Notes: a model not told the origin generated them from the letters alone. A DNA stretch of 64,000 nt from Desulfobacter sp. (GCA_028768545.1 CP054838.1:4337001-4401000); one strand, 5' to 3'. Counted from the stretch's first letter, positions 8,196-18,020 are shown. A program made the numbers and translations.

Positions 8196-9087
8196 ACCCA
8201 AAATCATTTTATCGGCATCCAGACGGACCGATATCCCCGGATGGTATACCCCCTGGTTCCTTGACTGCATAGACCAGGGATATTTTACGGTCACCAACCC
8301 CTTTAACCAAAAATCACGAAAGGTGGATGCCACACAGGACAAGGTTCACACCATTGTGTTCTGGTCAAAGAACTTTAAGCCCTTTCTCGGGCTCAACGCC
8401 CATAAAATCCTGGCAGACAAGGGGTATAACCTTTTTTTTAATTTCACCATCACCCCCCCTGATCCCTTGCTTGAGCCGGGGATCCCGGACCTGGACTCAA
8501 GGCTTGCCCAGGCAGAGCAACTCTGTTCAGCCTTTGATCCTTCCCAGATCACCTGGCGGTTTGACCCCATTTGCGCCTATCAATACCAGGGTGAATCCAA
8601 GACCAATTTGGACGGGTTTGAATATATATTAAAAGCCCTTTCTGCCATGGGCATTTCCCGGTGCGTCACCAGTTTTTACGATCCGTATAAAAAAGTGAAC
8701 TTGCGAATTCGCAAAATGAAAAACTCAGGCCCTTTTGACCTTGAATTTCTCCCCTTGGATTCCCAGACCCAAACCCAGGTGATTCAAAAAATGGGCAAAC
8801 AGGCAGAATCAAACCAAATGGAGCTCTTTCTCTGCTGCCAGGGCGACCTGGCCCGAAAATTAACGTCAGAAACAAATGTCATGGAAAATGCCTGCATCAA
8901 CGGCAGGCTTTACAAAAAATTATTCGGGGGCAACCCTGAAACCGCAGGGGATTACGGACAACGGCGGCAACAGGGGTGCAAATGCACCCGATCCGTTGAT
9001 GTCGGGTCATATGATCTTCACCCCTGTTTTCATAATTGCCTGTTTTGTTATGCCAGGACAGGCCAGGATTTAAAACCGGACAAATGA
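8188..9087 (+). CDS. DUF1848 family protein
   Basis: 299 residues from a TTG start that overlaps the end of the previous gene. Upstream codons in this frame lie wholly inside that gene, so a longer start is unlikely. It opens IILSASRRTDIPGWYTPWF, the signature of DUF1848, and contains DKVHTIVFWSKNFKPF and WRFDPICAYQ. The C-terminus carries a cysteine cluster (GCKCTRSVDVGSYDLHPC then NCLFCYA), consistent with a metal or Fe-S site as in radical SAM relatives, although the spacing is not the classic CxxxCxxC. The biochemical function is unknown. It overlaps dusB by 4 bp (ATGA). Confidence 0.85.
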   Translation: MAKPKIILSASRRTDIPGWYTPWFLDCIDQGYFTVTNPFNQKSRKVDATQDKVHTIVFWSKNFKPFLGLNAHKILADKGYNLFFNFTITPPDPLLEPGIPDLDSRLAQAEQLCSAFDPSQITWRFDPICAYQYQGESKTNLDGFEYILKALSAMGISRCVTSFYDPYKKVNLRIRKMKNSGPFDLEFLPLDSQTQTQVIQKMGKQAESNQMELFLCCQGDLARKLTSETNVMENACINGRLYKKLFGGNPETAGDYGQRRQQGCKCTRSVDVGSYDLHPCFHNCLFCYARTGQDLKPDK

Positions 9088-10058
9088 AAATAAAAAACCT
9101 GAATATAAACGGTACCACCTTTCTGGCTCCCTTGGCCGGCATCACCAACCTGCCGTTCAGGCAGCTGGTCAAAGAGTGCGGCGCGGCAGTGGTCTGCTCT
9201 GAGATGATCAGTGCCAAAGGCATATTTTACAACTCTGAAAAAACCCTGGTTCTTCTGGAATCAACGGCGGAAGAAAAGCCATTATCAGTCCAGATATTTG
9301 GTTCAGACCCGGAGTCCATGGGAAAAGCAGCCGCTTTTATTGACCAAAAAACAAGTGCGGATATCATTGATATCAACTTTGGGTGCAGTGTTAAAAAAGT
9401 GATCAAACAAGGGGCGGGGGTTGCTCTGATGAAAGAACCGGGCCTTGCCTGCGATATTTTGCAGGCCGTGCGCCAGGCCACCACCTTGCCCTTTACCATT
9501 AAAATCCGGTCAGGATGGGATAATTCCGGGAACCAGGCCCTGGCCCTGGCAAAAATAGCCCAAAACCAGGGTGTGGATGCGATTGCTATTCACCCTAGGA
9601 CGGCTGCCCAGGGATTTAAAGGCAAGGCAGACTGGACCCATATTAAACGGCTCAAACAGGAAATTGATTTACCCGTGATTGGAAACGGGGATATAAATTC
9701 CCCTGAAGATGCCGCCAAGATGATGGCACTCACCCAATGCGACGGGGTGATGGTGGGCCGGGCAGCCATGGCCAATCCTTTTATCCTATCCCAGATTGAA
9801 GCATTCCTGGATACGGGCAGATATGACCTTCCTTTGCCCGGCCAGGTGTTCAGAAAAATGGAACGGCTGATCCGGCTTTATGTGGACTATTTCGGCGAAT
9901 CTGCCGGCTGCAAAATGCTTCGGGGCAGACTGGCCTGGTTTGTCAAAGGACTGCCGGGCGCTACGGCGTTTCGCAGGGCTTTATCCGGTCTTGAAAACCA
10001 ACACCAGGCCCTTGAGCTGATTCAATCCTATGAAAGAACCCTGGAACAAAGGCAATAA
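9084..10058 (+). CDS. dusB: tRNA-dihydrouridine synthase DusB
   Basis: 324 residues starting MKIKNLNI at the ATGA overlap with DUF1848. The Dus pattern is complete: FMN-binding APLAGITNLPFRQL at the N-terminus, QIFGSDPESM, active-site strand DINFGCSVKKV with the proton-donating Cys, KIRSGWD, AIHPRTAAQGFKG, then VIGNGDI and GVMVGRAAM phosphate-binding motifs. It reduces specific uridines of tRNA using FMN and NADPH. The usual Pro after the catalytic Cys is Ser here (GCS for GCP). A C-terminal helical domain binds tRNA. Confidence 0.93.
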   Translation: MKIKNLNINGTTFLAPLAGITNLPFRQLVKECGAAVVCSEMISAKGIFYNSEKTLVLLESTAEEKPLSVQIFGSDPESMGKAAAFIDQKTSADIIDINFGCSVKKVIKQGAGVALMKEPGLACDILQAVRQATTLPFTIKIRSGWDNSGNQALALAKIAQNQGVDAIAIHPRTAAQGFKGKADWTHIKRLKQEIDLPVIGNGDINSPEDAAKMMALTQCDGVMVGRAAMANPFILSQIEAFLDTGRYDLPLPGQVFRKMERLIRLYVDYFGESAGCKMLRGRLAWFVKGLPGATAFRRALSGLENQHQALELIQSYERTLEQRQ

Positions 10059-10098
10059 ACATGATTGTGCATTCCTTTGGCGAAATCGGCTGCAGCCT

Positions 10099-10130
10099 TT
10101 AACCTACCTTGATCAAAGAGTATAGGTTAA
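10099..10130 (+). terminator. Inverted repeat after dusB
   Basis: TTAACCTA and TAGGTTAA form perfect 8-bp arms around a 16-nt centre that itself contains CTTGATCAAAG. It lies 41 bp after the dusB stop and is followed by AAAACAAGG, not a T-run. It may be a transcript-end hairpin or a protein-binding dyad. Confidence 0.4.
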
Positions 10131-10229
10131 AAACAAGGGCCCTGTCTTTTACGCATCTTTGGGCTGACCCCGTGAATTTGGATTAAAAATTTTAAGTGTA
10201 TCCCAAGTCCTGGAAATCGTAAAAAATAC

Positions 10230-10282
10230 TTGACAACCCAAATAAAACAATAGATAAATACCCTGCATTCTATTATAGAATG
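10230..10282 (+). promoter_or_regulatory. Promoter with palindromic operator upstream of the recombinase-tail protein
   Basis: TTGACA (10230-10235), 17-bp spacer, GATAAA (10253-10258). A perfect dyad CATTCTAT-T-ATAGAATG (10266-10282) begins 8 bp after the -10 box, that is, at the expected transcription start. Such placement fits repressor control. The gene itself starts 120 bp further on, so a leader is present. The rest of the 345-bp gap between dusB and this gene holds only the inverted repeat listed above and A/T-rich sequence. Confidence 0.45.
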
Positions 10283-10403
10283 TATTTAAAATATATCATA
10301 TAATGTTCGCATTTGATCAAGACCGATTAATACTTGAAGTCATAATTCTTCAAAAATAAATTGTGCGACATGGGTTTATATTCCTAAGGAGGAAGCAAAT
10401 TAG

Positions 10404-11156
10404 ATGAACGATTTTTTACAAAGCCTTCGTAATGGTCAGGCTGAGAAACAGCGCACCCCCAAAACGCGCAAAAACTGCGACAATTCATACCAGTATTCAA
10501 GCGGTTCCAGATTCCATTCCTATGGCGGCGGATATTCCAAAACCAGAAATCCCCAGATGAAAAGGCAACAGCCCCAGGCCGGAAATCAGATGCCGGTTGA
10601 AAACACCAATATGGACATGATGATAGAGGCCATGGACACCCTGGCCACCCAGGTAGAAACCCTGGTCAAAAACCAGGAGTATATGATCGTTGTTCAGGAA
10701 AGAACAGCAGACCTGCTTCAACGCCAGGCAGATGCCATTGAAATGGTCATGACCCATCTCAATATTGCACCGGATATGTCCATCCAAACGCCCCCGGCCT
10801 TTGAAAACCATTATGTTTCCTCCCAGGAAGAAACAGAAGACGAGCTTGACGGCACCGTAGAAGAGCTGCTCAAGGCAGAACTTGCCCAGGAAAAAGAAAA
10901 AACCAAAAAACCGGCCAAGCCTGTATTAAGGAAACGCAGAAAAGTGGTGACCAAGCCCCCTGCCGTACAACCGACCCCAGGGGATGCCAAGCTCTTACCC
11001 AGAGAAGAGGTCATGGGCATTATCGATTCCATGAGAAAAGAGGGCGCCACCTATGATCAGGTTGCAAAACGTCTTATTGATCTTGGACAGCCGACCTTTT
11101 CAGGCCGGGGCGAATGGCACGCCCAGACCATTCACAGACTCTGCAGTAAAAAATAA
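10404..11156 (+). CDS. Hypothetical protein with recombinase-like C-terminal helix-turn-helix
   Basis: 250 residues with a strong AAGGAGGA ribosome site. The N-terminal 70 residues are low-complexity, rich in Gln, Asn, Arg and Gly. Residues 70-120 look helical (MDTLATQVETLVKNQEYMIV), possibly coiled coil. An acidic and Lys/Pro-rich linker follows. The last 55 residues (EVMGIIDSMRKEGATYDQVAKRLIDLGQPTFSGRGEWHAQTIHRL) match the small DNA-binding 'recombinase' motif of serine recombinases, where it reads similarly around G-PT-SG-G-W----I. No resolvase catalytic domain is present, so a DNA-binding accessory or regulatory role is more likely than recombination. Confidence 0.6.
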   Translation: MNDFLQSLRNGQAEKQRTPKTRKNCDNSYQYSSGSRFHSYGGGYSKTRNPQMKRQQPQAGNQMPVENTNMDMMIEAMDTLATQVETLVKNQEYMIVVQERTADLLQRQADAIEMVMTHLNIAPDMSIQTPPAFENHYVSSQEETEDELDGTVEELLKAELAQEKEKTKKPAKPVLRKRRKVVTKPPAVQPTPGDAKLLPREEVMGIIDSMRKEGATYDQVAKRLIDLGQPTFSGRGEWHAQTIHRLCSKK

Positions 11157-11208
11157 AAAAAAGTAATACCCAATACTGGCAGAATGGGGACACACCCTAT
11201 TCTGCCGG

Positions 11209-11508
11209 TTATTTACCGGTTTTAAGACCTTCCATATACTCCCCCCACTCTGCAGGCAGCATCTGTTTTTTCCGGGTATTGCACTCTTTGCAGCAGGGCA
11301 CCAGATTAAATTTTTCAGACCGTCCGCCCCGTGCAATGGGGATCACATGATCCATGGTCAACTCTTTGGGTAAAAACCTGCCCTGGCAATAATGGCAGAT
11401 CCCGATAGATCTCTTTCGTTTCCACCACTGGCTTGCCCGAAGCGTTCTGGCCTTTGCCCGTTCCTTTTTCAGAACAGATTCGTCGCCAAAGGAAAAATAA
11501 GGGTCCAT
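11209..11508 (-). CDS. HNH endonuclease
   Basis: 99 residues. The HNH core is complete: CHYCQGRF (first CxxC), MDHVIPIARGG (DH with the general base), NLVPCCKECNTRKK (Asn, second CxxC). This is the McrA-like zinc-stabilised type. Standalone HNH proteins of this size are common near housekeeping genes and may nick DNA, but the role is not defined. It follows era on the same strand at a 14-bp gap, so it is the last gene of the his-era unit. Confidence 0.85.
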   Translation of the reverse strand: MDPYFSFGDESVLKKERAKARTLRASQWWKRKRSIGICHYCQGRFLPKELTMDHVIPIARGGRSEKFNLVPCCKECNTRKKQMLPAEWGEYMEGLKTGK

Positions 11509-11522
11509 ATCCAGCCTATGAA

Positions 11523-12407
11523 TTAATATCCGAACTCACTGAGGCGACGTTCATTTGATACCCAGTCTTTGGTGACCTTAACAAAAAGCTTGAGCAGGAC
11601 CTTGGATCCGAGCATCTCTTCAATATCTTTACGGGCACTTGTGCCGATACGCTGGAGCATGGATCCTTTTTTACCAATGATGATGCCTTTCTGGGAATTG
11701 CGGACCAGATGGATACTGGCATGGATGACAATCAGTTTTTTCTCCACCTCAAATGAATCCACGGTCACGGCACTGGAATAGGGAATCTCCATTCCCGTAA
11801 GCCTGAACACCTTTTCCCTGACGATTTCACTGACCATAAATTTTTCAGAAACATCGGTAAAGGTCTCTTCAGGGTAGAGCATAGGACCTTCGGGCAGGCG
11901 GGATTCCACCTCTTCAAGCAGGGTCTCCACCTGGATATTTTTCTTGGCAGAAACCGGAACAATGGATTCAAAGGCATACAAGGCATTAAATTCATCCACC
12001 AATCTGTACACCTCTGATTTTTGGGACAAATCAATCTTGTTCAGCCCGAGCACCACAGGTTTTCCGGTTTTTTCCAGACGCTGGACAATCAATTTTTCAG
12101 CGGAATAATTTCTTGCGGCCGTATCCACCATAAACAAAATGAGATCCACATCCTCAAGAGCCTGGAGGGCCTGGTCCACAATCCGCTGATTCAGCAGGGT
12201 ACTGCTCTTGTGTATGCCCGGCGTGTCCACAAACACAATCTGGGTGCAAGGTCGGTTGACAATCCCCAATATCCTGTCCCGGGTGGTCTGGGGTTTTTTA
12301 GAGGTAATGGATATCTTCTGGCCCAACACCTGGTTGAGCAGGGTGGATTTACCCGCATTGGGTGCACCGATAATACCCACAAATCCGGACCGGTTTGGTT
12401 TTGTCAT
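11523..12407 (-). CDS. era: GTPase Era
   Basis: 294 residues. G1 GAPNAGKST near residue 16, the switch region TSKKPQTTRDRI (G2), DTPG (G3), NKID (G4) and SAK (G5) are all present. The C-terminal KH domain contains GKKGSMLQRIG and ends with VSNERRLSEFGY. Era binds the 3' end of 16S rRNA and assists 30S assembly. Start overlaps the engB stop by 4 bp, giving coupled translation of two ribosome-assembly GTPases. Confidence 0.96.
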   Translation of the reverse strand: MTKPNRSGFVGIIGAPNAGKSTLLNQVLGQKISITSKKPQTTRDRILGIVNRPCTQIVFVDTPGIHKSSTLLNQRIVDQALQALEDVDLILFMVDTAARNYSAEKLIVQRLEKTGKPVVLGLNKIDLSQKSEVYRLVDEFNALYAFESIVPVSAKKNIQVETLLEEVESRLPEGPMLYPEETFTDVSEKFMVSEIVREKVFRLTGMEIPYSSAVTVDSFEVEKKLIVIHASIHLVRNSQKGIIIGKKGSMLQRIGTSARKDIEEMLGSKVLLKLFVKVTKDWVSNERRLSEFGY

Positions 12408-13009
12408 ATCTCATCTCCCTGGGTATACCAGTCAATCAGGTTATCAATTTCATCCATAATGGTCTCCCGGCCTTTCCGGGTTTTGGCGGAAAACAGGATC
12501 ACCCCGTTTTTCTCCCGGTTCAGCTGGGAACAGATGGCCTCAAGCTGTTTGGCCTGTTTTGTCTTGGATAATTTATCTGCCTTGGTCAAGACCACCAAAT
12601 ACGGCATTTCGTGGGATTCAAGCCATTTGGCCAGTTCAAACTCTTCTGCTCTCACATCCCTGCGGATATCAATGAGCAGCACCAGGCCCATAAGATTATT
12701 CCGCGCGGAAAGATATCGTTCTATCATGGGCTGCCACTGGGCCCGAACTTTTTTGGAGACCTTGGCATACCCGTAACCGGGCAGGTCCACCATGGACAGG
12801 GCCTCGTTGACCAGAAAAAAATTGATCAGCTGGGTACATCCCGGCCTGGAACTTGTCTTGACCATATTCTTTCTTTGGATCAAGGTGTTGATCAGCGAAG
12901 ATTTCCCCACGTTGGAACGGCCGGCAAAGGCGATTTCCGGGAAATCATACTCTGGATAATGGGCGGGTTTTACAGCGCTTTTGACAAATTCGACCTGGCA
13001 GATTTTCAT
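12404..13009 (-). CDS. engB: Ribosome biogenesis GTP-binding protein EngB (YsxC/YihA)
   Basis: 201 residues. G1 GRSNVGKSSLIN near residue 31, TSSRPGCTQLINFF switch, DLPGYGYA (G3), TKADK (G4), FSAKTRKG (G5). The family functions in 50S subunit assembly. It overlaps the aminotransferase upstream and era downstream, each by 4 bp (ATGA). Confidence 0.95.
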   Translation of the reverse strand: MKICQVEFVKSAVKPAHYPEYDFPEIAFAGRSNVGKSSLINTLIQRKNMVKTSSRPGCTQLINFFLVNEALSMVDLPGYGYAKVSKKVRAQWQPMIERYLSARNNLMGLVLLIDIRRDVRAEEFELAKWLESHEMPYLVVLTKADKLSKTKQAKQLEAICSQLNREKNGVILFSAKTRKGRETIMDEIDNLIDWYTQGDEI

Positions 13010-14163
13010 AGGTATTTTTTTAAATATCCTTCCATTCGGTCCATGCCGATCTTAAGGTTTTCCATTGAGTTGGCATAGGAAAACCTTAGAAACCCTTCCC
13101 CGTTGGCCCCAAAATCTATCCCCGGGGTCACCCCGATATGGGCCTTGTCCAGGATATCAAAGGCAAGTTTATAGGAATCCATGGAGATATGCTTGACATT
13201 CACAAAGACGTAAAATGCCCCTGTGGGCTCTACCATGATCTTAAATCCCATTTCCTTGAGCCTTTGTATCATGAATTTACGCCGCTCATCATAGGTCTTG
13301 CGCATGAGATCTGTTTCTTTTTGGGCTTGGGTCAGGGCCGCGGCCCCGGCCAGCTGGACCACGGAATTGGCACAGATGAAAAAATTTTGCTGCAAGACCT
13401 GGAGAGTCCGGACAAAAGATTTCGGGGCGATCAAATACCCGAGACGCAGCCCGGTCATGGCAAACAACTTTGAAAATCCATTGAGCACAAATGCCTGGTC
13501 TGTGAATTCCAATATACTATGGTCTCTTCCCTCATAGGTCAGGCCGTGGTAAATTTCATCTGAAATAATATAAAGCCCGTGTTCCTTGGCCACGCTGACA
13601 ATCTCTTTCATCCGTTGGCAGGGAATGACGTTGCCTGTGGGGTTGGAAGGTGAATTGATGAAAATCGCCCGGGTTTTGGGGGTGATCTTCTCCCTGATGG
13701 CGTCAGGCGTGTACACAAACCCTTCTTCCTCTGAGACCGTCACGGTCACTGGCACACCCTGAACATAGTGAATAAAATTGGCGTAACAGGCATAGTGAGG
13801 ATCAGAGATGATGACCTCATCCCCGGGATTCACCAGGGCTGAAAAAAGCAGAAGCATAGCAGGGGATGTGCCCGAGGTCACCAGGATATGACCCGGATCG
13901 ACATCGGTCCCATAGGTGCGCTTATGATAGGCAGAGATGGCCTCCCTCAGCCTCAGATCCCCCAAGCTGTGGGTATAGGAGGTCTCATTTTGGGACAGGG
14001 CCTCAACACTGACATCATTCACACATTGGGGAACGTTGAAATCCGGCTCCCCGATCTCCATATGAATCACATCGATCCCCTGGGCCTCCATCTTATGAAT
14101 CTTTTCCAGTACATCCATGACGATAAAGGGGGTAATTTTTTCACATCTTGACGCCGGTTTCAT
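13006..14163 (-). CDS. PLP-dependent aminotransferase, class I/II
   Basis: 385 residues of fold-type I aminotransferase. Visible are IGEPDFNVP near the N-terminus, NSPSNPTGNV (substrate carboxylate/PLP contact), ISDEIYHGLTYEG with the PLP-binding Asp and Tyr, and NGFSKLFAMTGLRLGY with the Schiff-base lysine. The C-terminal RFSYANS holds the Arg that binds the alpha-carboxylate. It is closest to the aspartate/alanine aminotransferase group. Position after hisG and hisI might suggest a histidinol-phosphate role, but the sequence does not look like HisC, so amino acid specificity is left open. Confidence 0.88.
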   Translation of the reverse strand: MKPASRCEKITPFIVMDVLEKIHKMEAQGIDVIHMEIGEPDFNVPQCVNDVSVEALSQNETSYTHSLGDLRLREAISAYHKRTYGTDVDPGHILVTSGTSPAMLLLFSALVNPGDEVIISDPHYACYANFIHYVQGVPVTVTVSEEEGFVYTPDAIREKITPKTRAIFINSPSNPTGNVIPCQRMKEIVSVAKEHGLYIISDEIYHGLTYEGRDHSILEFTDQAFVLNGFSKLFAMTGLRLGYLIAPKSFVRTLQVLQQNFFICANSVVQLAGAAALTQAQKETDLMRKTYDERRKFMIQRLKEMGFKIMVEPTGAFYVFVNVKHISMDSYKLAFDILDKAHIGVTPGIDFGANGEGFLRFSYANSMENLKIGMDRMEGYLKKYL

Positions 14164-14164
14164 C

Positions 14165-15040
14165 TTAAAGCACCTTGTTCAACGAGTACTCAATAATGCC
14201 TTCAGCACCCTCTTTGAGCAGTTTGGGGATAAGATCCCGAACCAGGCTGTTTTCAATGATGGCTTCAACCGCAAACCAGTCGGACTGGTAAATGGAAGCC
14301 ACGGTGGGGCCTTTTAAGCTGGGTAAAAGTTCAACAATGGCCGGCAGCTTGGACGCTTCAACGTTCATCTTAATGCCCACAAGCTTTTCCGCCACAAGGG
14401 CGGCCTTGAGCAGCATGGCAATCTGTTCGATTTTTTCCCTTTTTTTGGGATTTTCCCAGGCGGTTTTATTGGCTATCAGCTGGGTATTGGTCTGCATGAC
14501 CTCGTGGATGACTTTCAGGTTATGGGCCCGGATGGTGGATTCGGTTTCCGTGATCTCAACAATGGCGTCGGCAAGCCCTGAAACAATTTTGGCTTCGGTG
14601 GCCCCCCAGGAAAATTTAACATTGACATTAATGCCCCGCTCTTTGAAAAACCGCCGGGTATACTGAACCAATTCCGTTGAAATGGTCTTGCCTTCAAGGT
14701 CTTCAAGGGTTTGAATGGGGGAGTCGCTGGCCACGGCAATGATCCAGCGGCAGGGTCTTGCAGAGACCTTGGAGTAAACAAGATCACAGACCACATGGAC
14801 ATCTGACTCGTGTTCAGCCACCCAGTCCAACCCTGTGAGGCCGGCATCAATAACCCCGCTCTCCACATTGATGGACATTTCCTGGGCCCGGCACAGGGCA
14901 CACTCAATGGTATTGTCGTCAATATCAGGAAAATAGCTTCTTCCCTCTACATTAATTTTCCATCCAGACCGTTTAAACAGGTTGATCGTTGCGTTCTGAA
15001 GGCTCCCTTTGGGGATACCCAGCTTTAATATCTTTTCCAT
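14165..15040 (-). CDS. hisG: ATP phosphoribosyltransferase (long form)
   Basis: 291 residues, the length of the long HisG form, which carries its own C-terminal regulatory domain and needs no HisZ. Recognisable are [21 protein letters not shown] at the N-terminus, [24 protein letters not shown], and the phosphate-binding region around [17 protein letters not shown]. It catalyses the first step of histidine synthesis from ATP and PRPP and is usually inhibited by histidine through the last 75 residues. Stop-start spacing with hisI is a 1-bp overlap. Confidence 0.95.
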   Translation of the reverse strand: MEKILKLGIPKGSLQNATINLFKRSGWKINVEGRSYFPDIDDNTIECALCRAQEMSINVESGVIDAGLTGLDWVAEHESDVHVVCDLVYSKVSARPCRWIIAVASDSPIQTLEDLEGKTISTELVQYTRRFFKERGINVNVKFSWGATEAKIVSGLADAIVEITETESTIRAHNLKVIHEVMQTNTQLIANKTAWENPKKREKIEQIAMLLKAALVAEKLVGIKMNVEASKLPAIVELLPSLKGPTVASIYQSDWFAVEAIIENSLVRDLIPKLLKEGAEGIIEYSLNKVL

Positions 15041-15414
15041 TATTTGTATACCTTTTCCGGGTCAAACACCCTCTGTTCAACAATGTTAAATTCGTTATCT
15101 TCGACTGTCTTAAAAAAACAAGTTTTATAGCCAAGGTGACAGGCTGCCCCGCCCACCTGTTCTACCTTTAAAAGCACAGTGTCATTGTCGCAATCCACCC
15201 GTATCTCTTTGACATGCTGAACATGACCCGAGGTCTCCCCTTTTTTCCACAGCTTGTTTCTGGACCGGCTAAAATAAACCGCCCGCCCCGAAGCCAGGGT
15301 TTCATTAAATGCATCCGGGTTCATATATGCCAGCATCAACACCTCACCGGTCTTAGCATCCTGGGCAATGGCAGGAATCAACCCGCCTGTTTTTTCAAAA
15401 TCAAGTTCTAGCAT
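15040..15414 (-). CDS. hisI: Phosphoribosyl-AMP cyclohydrolase
   Basis: 124 residues. The signature [32 protein letters not shown] and metal-binding [27 protein letters not shown] are present, giving the zinc and magnesium sites. It opens the purine ring of PR-AMP in histidine synthesis. There is no fused HisE domain. It is the first gene of the minus-strand unit hisI-hisG-aminotransferase-engB-era-HNH. Upstream, the minus strand carries TTGACT and TAAATA 17 bp apart (weak) and a GCATTC/GAATGC dyad (15440-15457). Confidence 0.94.
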   Translation of the reverse strand: MLELDFEKTGGLIPAIAQDAKTGEVLMLAYMNPDAFNETLASGRAVYFSRSRNKLWKKGETSGHVQHVKEIRVDCDNDTVLLKVEQVGGAACHLGYKTCFFKTVEDNEFNIVEQRVFDPEKVYK

Positions 15415-15614
15415 GATGTAAATCGTCCTTTAATCTGATGCATTCTTTTATGAATGCTAGTATTAAAACCTTTATATTTAATGGTTTGGCCCTGAAAAGT
15501 CAATTTATATATTCAGGATACCGGTTTTCATTCCCTTTCATAGGTATTGCCATCTTACCACGAATCTGATAAAACCAGGTATTTTTATCAAAATAGACAA
15601 ATTTTCAGGACTTT

Positions 15615-18020
15615 ATGACAACAAAAAAGAGCCGCTCCCAGATCCTTAAAAAAAGAGGCAGAAAAAAAGAAAAAAGCCTGTTTTTTTCCATTTTCAAATG
15701 GTCATTCATCTTTTTTATCCTGGTCACGGCCGTGGGGTGTGCTGGCCTTGCCGGCCTGTTTTTCTATCTGAGTCAGGACCTGCCCAAAATCAATACCCTA
15801 AAGGATTACCGGCCTGCCACAGTCACCAATGTCTTTTCTGATGACGGCAGAAAAATCGGTGAATTTTATAAGGAACGCAGGATTGTCATCCCATTGTCAG
15901 ACATGCCGTCCAACCTGCTCAATGCATTTGTTGCGGCCGAAGATTCCCGGTTCAGGGAACACCCGGGCATTGATATTCAGTCCATTGCCCGGGCCTTTAT
16001 TAAAAATTTTAAGGCCGGCACCATTGTCCAGGGCGGGTCCACCATCACCCAGCAGGTCACCAAATCATTTTTGCTCACCCCGGAAAGAACCTACAAGCGC
16101 AAACTCAAAGAAGCCATACTGGCCTATAAAATTGAAAAAAAATTTTCCAAGGATGAAATTTTATTTCTCTATCTGAACCAGATTTATTTAGGTCATGGCG
16201 CCTACGGAGTGGAAGCGGCGGCTGAAAACTATTTTGGCAAACATGCAAAGGATCTGAGTTTGGCCGAGGCCGCCATGATGGCGGGCCTGCCCCAGGCCCC
16301 CAGCCGATACAGCCCCTTCAGATTTCCCAACCGTGCCAAACAGCGCCAGATTTACACCCTCAACCGGATGAAAGAAGAGGGCATGATCTCCAACCTTGAT
16401 GTGACAGAGGCAATCAACACCAAACTGGATATCAAACCCAGGAAAAACTGGTTCATTGAACGGGTGCCCTACTATACCGAACATGTCAGACGGTATGTTG
16501 AAAAAAAATACGGGCCGGACATGCTCTACAACCAGGGGCTGAATATCCATACCGCCGTGAACATTGACCTTCAAAAAATCGCCCGGGCCGCTGTAAAAAA
16601 AGGGCTGACAGACCTGGACAAACGAACCGGATACCGGGGACCAATCAAAAACATCACCGCGCTTCAGGTGGAAGGATTTTGTCGCGAAACCGCCCGGGAA
16701 CTCAACGGAACCCTGCCCCAGAAAAACGGAATTTACAAGGGTGTGGTCCTAAAGGTGGACGATGAAAACAAAGTAACCCAGGTCCGGGTGGGAGACGTAT
16801 ACGGATTCATCCGCCTGGCCACAATGACCTGGGCCCGCAAACCCAACCCCAACCGCGCCTATTATGAAACCAAGGTCAAAACCCCTTCCCAGGTGCTGAA
16901 AACCGGTGATGTGATTTTTGTAAAAGTGATCAACGAAATCATGGAAGACCGAGAATATGAATTTTCCCTGTACCAGGAACCCGTTGCCCAGGCCGCCCTT
17001 TTGAGCATTGAGGCTGAAACAGGACATGTGAAAACCATGATCGGCGGCCGGGATTATCGAAATTCCCAGTTTAACCGCGCTTACCAGTCCCGCCGTCAGC
17101 CCGGCAGCGCGTTTAAGCCCATCCTCTATGCTGCGGCCCTGGACAAGGGATATACGGCAGCCAGCGTTATCATTGATTCCCCCGTGGTCTTTGAGGATAC
17201 GGAACGCGACTTTATCTGGAAACCCCGCAATTACAAGGAAAAATTTTACGGCCCGATCCTGTTCAGGGAGGCATTGGCCAAATCCCGAAACATCGTCACC
17301 ATCAAGATACTCCAGGATATCGGGGTTGACTATGTGATTGATTATGCCCGAAAACTTGGAATCACCTCACAGATAAACAAGGACCTTTCCATTGCTTTAG
17401 GGTCTTCGGGTCTGTCCCTTCTTGAGATCATCAATGCCTATTCCGTGTTTTCCAACCTGGGATATTTTATTGAACCTGTGTTTATCACCAAAATCTACGA
17501 CAGGGACAACACCCTTTTGGAATCTTCCAAACTGGTCAGAAAAAAAGTCATTGATATGAGTACAGCCTATATCATGACCAGCATCTTAGAAAGTGTGGTC
17601 AAATCAGGAACCGGCCGCCGGGTCAAGGCATTGAAACGGCCCGTCGCCGGAAAAACCGGCACCACAAATAATTTATACGATGCCTGGTTTCTGGGCTACA
17701 CCCCCAGGTACACCACAGCTGTCTGGGTGGGCCTTGACCAGGAAGCGCCTCTGGGCAAAGGAGAGACCGGCTCCAGAGCCGCAAGCCCCATTTGGCTGGA
17801 TTATATGAAAAACACCCTGGAAGGAAAACCGGTGCGCACCTTTAACGTCCCCGAAGGCATTGTCTTTGCTAAAATTGATGCCGAAACCGGGCTTTTGCCC
17901 ATTGAAGAGAGCAAAAAAACCCTGTTTGAATGTTTTAAGGAAGGCACCATCCCCACAGAACAGTCACCCAAGCCCAATGCGGTATCAGGCTCAGAAGACC
18001 TTTTCAAGCAAGGGATTTAA
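15615..18020 (+). CDS. mrcA: Penicillin-binding protein 1A (bifunctional transglycosylase/transpeptidase)
   Basis: 801 residues. A basic cytoplasmic tail and one membrane anchor (about 28-58) come first. The GT51 transglycosylase domain follows with AAEDSRFREHPGID, GGSTITQQVTK and KLKEAILAYKIEKKFSKDEIL. An OB-like insert (about 340-460) precedes the transpeptidase domain with SRRQPGSAFKPILYAAAL (SxxK Ser-Lys of the active site), SRN (SxN) and KTGTTNN (KTG). It polymerises and cross-links peptidoglycan at the inner membrane. It is transcribed alone. The following 149 bp up to the convergent radical SAM gene is GC-rich and has no gene I can support. Confidence 0.95.
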   Translation: MTTKKSRSQILKKRGRKKEKSLFFSIFKWSFIFFILVTAVGCAGLAGLFFYLSQDLPKINTLKDYRPATVTNVFSDDGRKIGEFYKERRIVIPLSDMPSNLLNAFVAAEDSRFREHPGIDIQSIARAFIKNFKAGTIVQGGSTITQQVTKSFLLTPERTYKRKLKEAILAYKIEKKFSKDEILFLYLNQIYLGHGAYGVEAAAENYFGKHAKDLSLAEAAMMAGLPQAPSRYSPFRFPNRAKQRQIYTLNRMKEEGMISNLDVTEAINTKLDIKPRKNWFIERVPYYTEHVRRYVEKKYGPDMLYNQGLNIHTAVNIDLQKIARAAVKKGLTDLDKRTGYRGPIKNITALQVEGFCRETARELNGTLPQKNGIYKGVVLKVDDENKVTQVRVGDVYGFIRLATMTWARKPNPNRAYYETKVKTPSQVLKTGDVIFVKVINEIMEDREYEFSLYQEPVAQAALLSIEAETGHVKTMIGGRDYRNSQFNRAYQSRRQPGSAFKPILYAAALDKGYTAASVIIDSPVVFEDTERDFIWKPRNYKEKFYGPILFREALAKSRNIVTIKILQDIGVDYVIDYARKLGITSQINKDLSIALGSSGLSLLEIINAYSVFSNLGYFIEPVFITKIYDRDNTLLESSKLVRKKVIDMSTAYIMTSILESVVKSGTGRRVKALKRPVAGKTGTTNNLYDAWFLGYTPRYTTAVWVGLDQEAPLGKGETGSRAASPIWLDYMKNTLEGKPVRTFNVPEGIVFAKIDAETGLLPIEESKKTLFECFKEGTIPTEQSPKPNAVSGSEDLFKQGI

